In this document: piece by piece, positions 1-6,100 of the stretch
Numbering within the stretch: position 1 is the stretch's first letter
Layout: every line of letters starts with the position of its first letter
DNA from: Ruminococcaceae bacterium UBA2656
GTDB taxonomy: Bacteria; Bacillota; Clostridia; Oscillospirales; Acutalibacteraceae
Assembly: GCA_002359465.1 (NCBI GenBank)
Contig: DENA01000027.1
Span: 51,274 to 60,500, forward strand
Length of the DNA stretch: 9,227 nt
Reading direction: 5' to 3'
Notes under the pieces: model-generated
The model's input: the letters and a program-made list of their open reading frames with translations, nothing else
Database searches by the model: none
Told to the model about the DNA's origin: nothing
Program-made: the position numbers and the translations under genes

Positions 1-287
1 GGGCAAAAATCGTCCTGACGCTGGGCAGCAAAGGAGCTGTTTATCAGGACGAGGCCATCCGCGCCGCCCATGGTATTTACAATGTTCCGGTTGTGGACAC
101 CACGGCCGCGGGGGACACCTTTACAGGCTATTTCATTGAGCAGGTCGCCGGTGGCGGCAGCCCGGAAAAGGCGCTTGAGCTTGCGTCAAAGGCATCTTCG
201 CTGGCGGTTTCCAGAAAGGGCGCGGAGCCTTCCATTCCACTGATGGATGAAGTCCTGAGCAGCAGATTAGAACTTTTATCAGTTTGA
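1..287 (+). CDS. Ribokinase-like PfkB-family sugar kinase, C-terminal fragment
   Basis: This is the last 94 codons of a gene that begins before the window; the frame is open from base 3 and stops at TGA 285-287. PfkB-family kinases phosphorylate sugars or nucleosides with ATP in the cytoplasm. The visible part carries the second PfkB signature, DTTAAGDTFTGYF (visible residues 32-44). Its Asp38 is the expected catalytic base, and the preceding AAG forms the anion hole. An Ala in place of the first Gly of GAGD is normal in ribokinases. The later stretch AVSRKGAEPSIP resembles the monovalent-cation and ATP-binding tail of ribokinase, which is why I favour ribokinase over fructokinase or adenosine kinase. 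The N-terminal sugar-binding half is not visible, so the substrate cannot be settled. A strong terminator follows 45 bases later, so this is the last gene of its transcript. Confidence 0.85.
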   Translation, partial: AKIVLTLGSKGAVYQDEAIRAAHGIYNVPVVDTTAAGDTFTGYFIEQVAGGGSPEKALELASKASSLAVSRKGAEPSIPLMDEVLSSRLELLSV

Positions 288-332
288 AGCGGCTTTTTCT
301 GTCTTTATATAGCGATTCCCCAAAATGCAATG

Positions 333-379
333 AAACGGATATTATCCCCCGCCTTCGGCGGGGGATAATATCCGTTTTT
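333..379 (+). terminator. Strong intrinsic terminator, possibly bidirectional
   Basis: The arms at 333-353 and 357-377 are perfect inverted repeats of 21 bp with a G+C-rich core (CCCCCGCC / GGCGGGGG) and a tiny TTC loop. On the plus strand the stem runs into TTTTTCCGTTTTT, a good U-tract for the kinase transcript. The convergent reductase gene ends at 406, so its transcript also reads through this stem. On that strand the following sequence is only moderately T-rich, so termination in that direction is less certain. Confidence 0.9.
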
Positions 380-405
380 CCGTTTTTCATTTGAAATTGC
401 TATCG

Positions 406-1536
406 TTAAAACAGCTTTTGGGTTAATTCGGAGATCATCGCCAGCTTTTCAGGAATCGGAATGCCCTGCGGGCAGTGGCGCGCGCATTTTCCGCAGGAAA
501 CACAGTGCTCCGGCTTTTCAGATTTCGCTGTCTGATGGTAGGCTTCTTTAAAGGCGTCTATGTCCTTTGTTGTCTGATACTGGTTATAAATTTTAAATAT
601 TTTCGGAATATCCACGCCGCTCGGGCAGTCCATACAGTAGCGGCAGCCCGTGCAGAGAATAGTGTCCTTTCGCTTACAGGCTTCCGCTGCCTGCCGGACG
701 ATGCCGAGTTCCCGGTCGGTCAGAGGTTCAAATCCGTTCATGGTGTCAACATTGTCCGCAATCTGGTCCATCGTTGACATTCCGCTCAGAACCGTCATGA
801 CATTCGGCAGGGACGCCGCGAAGCGGATGGCCCATGAAGCAATGCTTTTATCCGGTCTTGCCCCCCTGAACAGCTGGTTTGCCGTTTCGCAGGGGTTTGC
901 CAGCGCCCCGCCGCGCACCGGCTCCATAACAATGCACGGCAGGCGGTGCCGCTCCAGAATTTCATACTGCTCCCTGGCCCTCTGGATATCCCAGTCGAGG
1001 TAATTCAACTGAATCTGCGCAAAATCCCATTCGTGCGCGTTGCAGATGTCTTCCAGAACCTCGGGCGTGTCGTGAAAGGAAAAGCCAAGGCGGCGGATAA
1101 CGCCTTCCCGCTTCTTTCCGGCCAAAAATTCATAAACGCCAAACGCTTCGCATTGCTCGAAATTTTTCTTTGTGAGCGAATGAACCAGATAAAAATCAAT
1201 ATAGTCTGTCTGAAGCCGTTCCATCTGCAGATTGAAAATGCGCTCCACATCGGCGGGCGTTTCGGCCATCCAGACCGGCATCTTCGTAGCAAGGAAATAA
1301 CTGCCGCGTTCATATTTTTTCAAGGCGTGGCCGACAAATTCTTCCGATTTTCCGTCGTGGTACATATGCGCCGTGTCAATGTAATTGATGCCGTGGGACA
1401 GAGCATAGTCCACAATTTCCTGCGCTTTTTCATAGTCGATGTCCTCTTTGCCGGCGCTTGCCTTCGGCAGTCTCATACAGCCCAGCCCCAGCGCGGAAAC
1501 GGACAAAGCGGTATCCCCGTATTTTTTGTAAAGCAT
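406..1536 (-). CDS. Aldo-keto reductase with C-terminal 4Fe-4S ferredoxin-like domain
   Basis: This is a predicted cytoplasmic oxidoreductase of 376 residues that would reduce aldehydes or ketones using NAD(P)H. The AKR barrel spans about residues 1-285. Its catalytic tetrad is visible: Asp54 (NYIDTA), Tyr59 (HMYHDGKSE), Lys85 (LATKMP) and His119 (YLVHSL). The tail holds two cysteine clusters, CTGCRYCMDCP (Cys295, 298, 301, 304) and CVSCGKCARHCP (Cys345, 348, 351, 355). They suggest one or two iron-sulfur clusters and therefore electron exchange with ferredoxin-like partners. Length and layout match the known AKR-plus-Fer4 family of anaerobes. I chose ATG 1536 over the in-frame ATGs at 1545 and 1554. 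The Shine-Dalgarno GGGAGGA sits 9 bases before it and overlaps the other two, the predicted transcript starts near 1561, and family members start MLYKKYG-like. The gene is monocistronic and divergent from a MerR regulator that probably controls it. The physiological substrate cannot be read from sequence. Confidence 0.93.
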   Translation of the reverse strand: MLYKKYGDTALSVSALGLGCMRLPKASAGKEDIDYEKAQEIVDYALSHGINYIDTAHMYHDGKSEEFVGHALKKYERGSYFLATKMPVWMAETPADVERIFNLQMERLQTDYIDFYLVHSLTKKNFEQCEAFGVYEFLAGKKREGVIRRLGFSFHDTPEVLEDICNAHEWDFAQIQLNYLDWDIQRAREQYEILERHRLPCIVMEPVRGGALANPCETANQLFRGARPDKSIASWAIRFAASLPNVMTVLSGMSTMDQIADNVDTMNGFEPLTDRELGIVRQAAEACKRKDTILCTGCRYCMDCPSGVDIPKIFKIYNQYQTTKDIDAFKEAYHQTAKSEKPEHCVSCGKCARHCPQGIPIPEKLAMISELTQKLF

Positions 1537-1545
1537 GATTTTCAT

Positions 1546-1552
1546 TCCTCCC
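1546..1552 (-). promoter_or_regulatory. Ribosome binding site deciding the reductase start
   Basis: On the minus strand the sequence reads ATGGGAGGAATGAAAATCATG. GGGAGGA is a near-perfect Shine-Dalgarno sequence. It lies 9 bases before the ATG at 1536, overlaps the ATG at 1554 and abuts the one at 1545, so only the 1536 start is well placed. Confidence 0.75.
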
Positions 1553-1567
1553 ATTGTGTGTTATACT

Positions 1568-1598
1568 ATTTTAAACCTTTGTGTTAACTCTAAGTCAA
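1568..1598 (-). promoter_or_regulatory. Reductase promoter with MerR-type 19-bp spacer
   Basis: Read on the minus strand, a -35 box TTGACT (1598-1593) and a -10 box TAAAAT (1573-1568) are separated by 19 bp (1592-1574). Ordinary sigma-A promoters have about 17 bp. A 19-20 bp spacer with a dyad inside it is the hallmark of promoters activated by MerR-family proteins, which distort the DNA to realign the two boxes. The predicted transcript start near 1561 leaves a leader of about 25 bases before ATG 1536. The adjacent divergent gene encodes a MerR protein, which supports the call. Promoter function is inferred. Confidence 0.72.
1577..1594. promoter_or_regulatory. Putative MerR operator dyad
   Basis: CTTTGTGTTAACTCTAAG is an 18-bp interrupted palindrome centred on GTTAAC, with 7 of 9 base pairs matching (CTT-x-G-x-GTTAAC-x-C-x-AAG). 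It lies within the -35/-10 spacer of the divergent reductase promoter, overlapping the last two bases of the -35 box, where MerR-type activators bind. The same site probably also lets the regulator control its own gene. I could not identify a convincing -35/-10 pair for the plus-strand regulator gene. Confidence 0.68.
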
Positions 1599-1635
1599 GC
1601 AAAAGAAAAAATAAATGTAACAGGAGTGGTTCGGG

Positions 1636-2043
1636 ATGGGCTACACCATTTCGCAGGCGGCGGAAAAGATGAATCTTACGGCGCACACGCTGCGATATTA
1701 TGAAAAAGAAGGCCTGATGCCCTTTGTGGAGAGAACGGAGAGCGGAATCCGGATTTTTAAGGATTACGACCTGGAATGGCTGTCCGTCATCTGCTGCCTG
1801 AAAGGCACGGGAATGTCCATTAAGAAAATCAAGGAATATATTGACCTCTCTCTGGAGGGGGACAGTACGCTGGAGGAAAGACGGCAGATTTTCATCAGAC
1901 AGCGCGAAAGCGTGCTGGCGCAGATCCGGGAAATGCAGAAGCATCTTACAAAGCTGGACTATAAAATTCAGTTTTACGATCAGGCGTGCGCCGCCAAAAT
2001 AAAAAGAAATCAGCTGCAAAAACCGCTGAAGCAGCCTGTTTAA
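1636..2043 (+). CDS. MerR-family transcriptional regulator, AdhR/NmlR-like
   Basis: This is a 135-residue DNA-binding regulator. Residues 3-41 (YTISQAAEKMNLTAHTLRYY onward, to SGIRIF) are the MerR winged helix-turn-helix, with the typical LRYYEKEGL motif. Residues about 47-75 complete the DNA-binding domain. Residues about 76-118 form a charged helix expected to make the antiparallel coiled-coil dimer. There is no separate effector domain. Cys53-Cys54 lie in WLSVICCLKGTGMSI. From memory of the Bacillus subtilis AdhR sequence, Cys54 lines up with its aldehyde-sensing Cys52, so a thiol-based electrophile sensor is plausible. A third Cys is at 117. There are no metal-binding C-terminal cysteine motifs of the MerR/CueR/ZntR type. 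The start has AGGAG 9 bases upstream. The gene is divergent from the reductase, whose promoter carries a fitting operator, so the reductase is the likely target. The inducer is inferred. Confidence 0.9.
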   Translation: MGYTISQAAEKMNLTAHTLRYYEKEGLMPFVERTESGIRIFKDYDLEWLSVICCLKGTGMSIKKIKEYIDLSLEGDSTLEERRQIFIRQRESVLAQIREMQKHLTKLDYKIQFYDQACAAKIKRNQLQKPLKQPV

Positions 2044-2060
2044 CGGAACAGGAAAATTGA

Positions 2061-2103
2061 GCCCCTAATCACGGAAGAAACATTCTGTGGTCAGGGGCGT
2101 TTT
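2061..2103 (+). terminator. Intrinsic terminator after the MerR gene
   Basis: GCCCCTAATCAC (2061-2072) pairs with GTGGTCAGGGGC (2087-2098) with one mismatch and one G-U. The inner GGAA/TTCT pairs extend the stem around a GAAACA loop. The stem is followed by GTTTTG, a short U-run. It starts 17 bases after the regulator stop codon and separates it from the next gene. Confidence 0.75.
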
Positions 2104-2148
2104 GAATATCTTTCGCAAATTTATTATTTTATGGTTGGAAATTTCATA

Positions 2149-2154
2149 TATAAT
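2149..2154 (+). promoter_or_regulatory. Candidate -10 box for the TspO-like gene
   Basis: A perfect TATAAT lies in an A+T-rich stretch 22 bases before the start codon. No good -35 box is found at 17 bp spacing (ATTTTA at 2126-2131). If it is used, the 5' leader is very short, about 16 bases, beginning right at the AAGGGG ribosome binding site. A separate promoter is expected because a terminator precedes this gene. Confidence 0.45.
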
Positions 2155-2176
2155 ATGATAAAGGGGTGATTGCATT

Positions 2177-3019
2177 ATGGAAAAAGTGAAGAACATGAAG
2201 GAAATGAAGAATAGTAAGGGTATAGAAGGAATGACGGGGTTTAAAATTCTGAATACGGCCGCATTTTTGTTCATGGTTATCGTCAATATCTTCGCAAATC
2301 TTCTTCCGCTGAACAACGTAAACACGGGGAAGGTGTCGGATTCCTACCCCAATCTTTTCGCGCCGGCAGGATTTACGTTCGCTGTGTGGATTCTGATTTA
2401 TCTTTTGCTTGCCGCGTTCATCCTTTATCAGATCGGGCTTTTCCATGGGGACAACGATGCCGACCAAAATGAAATTGTAAAAAAGATAAGCTGGTATTTT
2501 ATTATTTCGTCATTGGCTAATGCTGCATGGATTTTTGCATGGCATTATCGGCGTATCCCGCTTTCCGTCTTGTTTATGCTGATTCTTTGGATTTGTCTTG
2601 CCCAGATTGTGGGAATTATGGCGGAAGAGGAGTTCAGCCGCAAGGAAAAAATAATGCTGAAACTTCCCTTCAGCATTTATTTCGGCTGGGTAACGGTTGC
2701 CGCGCTGGCCAATATTGTGGTGCTGTTTGTCAGTCTGGGCTGGGGCGGCTGGGGGATTTCCCAACAGACATGGACGGTCATCGCGCTGCTGCTCGGCTTG
2801 ATGATCACGGCTCTGATTACACTGAAAAACAAGGATATTGCGTATGGATTCACCGCCATCTGGGCATATGCGGGAATCCTTGCCAGACATCTTTCCCAAA
2901 ACGGATTTCATGGGCAGTATCCTGTGGTCATCATTACGGCCATCCTTTGCCTTGCGGTACTTGCTCTGACGGTTCTGTTTGTCTGGGCAGCCAAGAAAAA
3001 ACATCCTGTAAAATTGTAA
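2177..3019 (+). CDS. TspO/MBR-related tryptophan-rich membrane protein, long form
   Basis: This is a 280-residue, very hydrophobic integral membrane protein. About eight transmembrane segments are visible, near residues 23-45, 64-88, 105-123, 127-149, 163-188, 198-216, 221-238 and 249-271. Three stretches recall the TspO/MBR fold: YPNLFAPAGFTFAVW (57-71), SSLANAAWIFAWHY (111-124) and PFSIYFGWVTVAALAN (164-179). They correspond to the P..W-F..W, LN..W and PYLLWVSFA.LN motifs of that family. Classical TspO proteins have about 160 residues and five helices and bind tetrapyrroles or sterols. This one has about three extra C-terminal helices and a longer N-terminus, as in the long clostridial proteins named tryptophan-rich sensory protein. 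Its ligand is unknown. The start at 2177 is supported by AAGGGG ending 10 bases upstream; later in-frame ATGs lack as good a site. The gene stands alone between a terminator and a convergent mannosidase gene. Confidence 0.82.
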   Translation: MEKVKNMKEMKNSKGIEGMTGFKILNTAAFLFMVIVNIFANLLPLNNVNTGKVSDSYPNLFAPAGFTFAVWILIYLLLAAFILYQIGLFHGDNDADQNEIVKKISWYFIISSLANAAWIFAWHYRRIPLSVLFMLILWICLAQIVGIMAEEEFSRKEKIMLKLPFSIYFGWVTVAALANIVVLFVSLGWGGWGISQQTWTVIALLLGLMITALITLKNKDIAYGFTAIWAYAGILARHLSQNGFHGQYPVVIITAILCLAVLALTVLFVWAAKKKHPVKL

Positions 3020-3080
3020 AATCAATTTACATATTGGACTATTAATAATAATATATACTAATTGTAGTCAGATGATACCG

Positions 3081-3118
3081 AAGAAGGACGCACAGTTTTT
3101 ACGCTGCGCGTCCTTCTT
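3081..3118. terminator. Hairpin between two convergent genes, possible shared terminator
   Basis: AAGAAGGACGC (3081-3091) and GCGTCCTTCTT (3108-3118) form an 11-bp perfect stem. An inner CAG/CTG extends it past one A-C mismatch. It lies between the stop codons of the TspO-like gene (plus strand) and the mannosidase (minus strand). Neither strand has a clear T-run directly after the stem, so it may act weakly or mainly stabilise the 3' ends. Confidence 0.55.
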
Positions 3119-3152
3119 GTGCCAATTTCGATATCAATTTGAAATAAGATTG

Positions 3153-6100
3153 TTACTTTACAACTGCAATATAGCAGAGAACAACCGGCTTCTGACCCGG
3201 TAATGTACTGTAAACCGCAGTCATGGCGCCCATTCTTCCAATTGCCGTGACAGTGTAGTAATACTTGCTGCCTGTCTGCTTCAGCATGCCGGTAAAGGTT
3301 TTGTCGTTACCGACGGTAATGGCCGGAACAACCTTTCCGTTCACGGTTATAGCAAAGGTATAGGTTCTGCCGTTTCTTATGCCAACAGGGAAACAAGTGT
3401 CGGATTTAACGGGGTACGGATTCGTTGCAGTTTTCGGAAGAAGCACATAATCCGAACAGCGTGCAATGGTAACTGTTACGTAACCATCTGCGTCCACTGT
3501 GTATTCACTCTGCGGCATCTGCTCCAGTACCTTTGCCGCAGCGTTCAGGGAATATAGGTATATTTTGGAATTCGGGGTACAGCCTTCCCGATCGCCCACA
3601 TAAACTTTGACTTTTGCGATTCCCGGAAGTAATCCGTTGTTGCCGAATCGCAGAATAATGCCGGTAGCCTTCTTGCCGATGGTATTGCCTGCAACCACAG
3701 AACTTGCAATTGCATCATCTGTAACCGGGATTACATTGAACGCAAGGTTTATATCGGCAACGGAAGTGACTGAATTCTTTAAGTCTGAGCCGGAAAACGT
3801 CCAGGAATAGGCCATTTTTCCGGTATCCGCATTGGTTACCGCAAGGGTAATATCCTTTTGCGCGTCTTTGGCCGCCTGTAAAATAGCCGGATCCAGATTG
3901 ATGGATATTCGTGCGTTTGCGTTGGCGTTATTTACAGCCGCCCCCGGAACCCTGATTGTCAGATCAACAGTTTTTACTGCACTGCCGCTCAGCAGATTCA
4001 GAATTTCCGGAATAGGAGCAGCAATCTTTATTTCGGCGGGCTTTTCGGCCGTTGCGGATAAAAGAACGGATGTGATACCCGCTGGAACCGTTGCGACGAT
4101 TGCCGCATGGCTGCCGGTGATTACCGGCGCAGCATCCGGTTTCGTGGTTACGGTTGCGGTTATGCCGCCTTTTCCGTTTGTGGCTGTCGTTATTGTGCTC
4201 GGGGATGCCTCTCCGCTGTTTGAGGTTTCCGAAGAGGAACCGTTATCGGAATGATTTGAGTGACCGCTTTCTTTTTTCGATACGATTACCGTAATAACGG
4301 GTACGGTGATTCCCTTGCCCAGCACATAGCCGTCGGGCAGCACTGCCTTAAAGGTATAGATTCCGGAAGCTGCGGAATTATAGGTGGGATTCGGCGACCA
4401 TGTAATGCCGCTGATGTCCTCCGTTTTTCCATCCGCTTTTGCTTTCAAAGAACCGGGAAGGTTCAAAGAAGCGAGCGGTGTTCCAATTTCAACCCTTTGC
4501 GTCATTACGGACGCAGCCAGCGGGTCGAAAGAAGAAATCGTTTTGTCCGCGGTCTCAGCCGGTATGACCTGAACCCTGATTTTGGGAAGTGAGACCCCGC
4601 TGTCAACAACATATCCGCTGTCAAACACAGGGGTGAAGTCGTATTCTCCCGTTTTCATCGGGTTATAGGCGATGCTGGATATCCATTTGGAAACACTTGC
4701 AAAAACGCCGGAGATTCCATCTACGATTGCCTTGAGAACCTTGGGCAAATTCAGGGAAGAGAGCGGGGTGCCGATTGCAACCTTCTGTGTTTTCACATCG
4801 GGTTCCAGCTCTTCAAAAGCTGAAATTTCCCCGGGCTTCGTTATGCATACGGTAATCTTTACAGAATTATCGGGCATTACGAACGTGAAGGTGTCTTTTC
4901 CTTCCGCTGTTACTTCAATATTTTTTTCTGCCGGGTCGGTCACGATCACCTTCGCTTTTGCGTTTTGGTCAGAGGGCTTTGCCGTCACAACGATTTTATC
5001 CCCAGCGGCGGCAGTTGATTTGTTCACCGAAACAGCTACATCGGCGCTGTCAAAAGAAGCGATTCTGATATTCCAAAAGCTGTCCGTGGTTTTCAGAATC
5101 TGAACCGGTTCACTCGATACGGTCGTACCCTGATCAATTCTGACATTTGCGCGTATCCATTTGCCAAGATATTGGCTGTTTGCAGTAAAGGTGTCCGCAT
5201 AGGAATCGTCAATTGCGGTATATGCCCCTCCCTTTGAATCGGATACCTGCCATCTGAACCTTGCCAGATCAACATACTTCTCATCCACGTCAAATTTTAC
5301 TTTAAGCTCATCCCCCGCGACAGGAAGTCTGTCTTTCGTATTGTTCAGGATGGCTACATTCTTTGGAACAACATCGCTGACGTCTTCGCTTGGCGTGTTA
5401 TCCGCAAATTTCAGAAGCTTCCCATAACCCAGGACCTCATAAATACGTACGCAGCTGTTGCCGTCAGCTGGCGTTCCGTTTTCAAACGCAACGCCCTTGG
5501 TAACCTCCAGCTTGATATAACGGCCGACTGCGGTTCCCGCCCCGTAGGTGTGTGTTGTTATGGAGCTGGAATTGTCCGTGACAGAGGTGATTTCTTTCCA
5601 GTGCATTTTATCGTCGCTGATATAAATTTTATAGTCTCTGGTGTTCCATGCCGGATTGGCGTCGGCGGTATTTGCACCCTCTATTTTCTGATCCAGCGGC
5701 GCGGTGGCATGCCAAATCACAATCTTGGTAAGATCGCGGATACCCTTTGTATCGATAACCGCGTATCTTGGGTCATTGGGGTAAACACCGTCCGCACACC
5801 ATTTGGTCAGGAAATTTCCGTCGGTGAGCATAGAGCCGCCTTCTGCATCCTTAAATTGATGGGAGGCCACAGCAGGCGCTCCTTTAAAAATATCTTTTGA
5901 GGGATCGTTCAAGACAAGGACTTTTTCTACCGGCTCGCCTGATACGTCGTTTTTGTCTACAGGAGTCACCGTAAACTTGATTGCCGCCATGCCGAGCGCT
6001 TCACTGACACCCATGGTCAGCGTATTTTTGGCTGCATCAGGAATCTTTTCATAATTTTCGCCGTCACTGCTTCTGTACCATTGGACGGTTGTTTTTCCTT

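Noticed and set aside
1537..1554. ATG at 1554 or 1545 as the reductase start
   Set aside because: The Shine-Dalgarno sequence overlaps or touches these codons, and the predicted transcript start is only about 7 bases before 1554. The ATG at 1536 is correctly spaced.
946..1587. 213-codon plus-strand open frame
   Set aside because: It lies antisense to the reductase. The opposite frame has full family motifs, while this one shows no recognisable domain.
3015..3031. Small TGTAAA/TTTACA hairpin over the TspO-like stop codon
   Set aside because: A six-bp A+T-rich stem is too weak and too likely by chance to call a terminator.
2510..3045. Overlapping open frames on both strands inside the TspO-like gene
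   Set aside because: The main frame has clear membrane helices and TspO motifs. The others are rich in residues typical of shadow frames and lack good starts.
4672..5103. Plus-strand open frames opposite the mannosidase, including 8077-8514 and 3832-4254
   Set aside because: They mirror the coding frame of a well-supported modular enzyme and show no independent domain or ribosome binding site.
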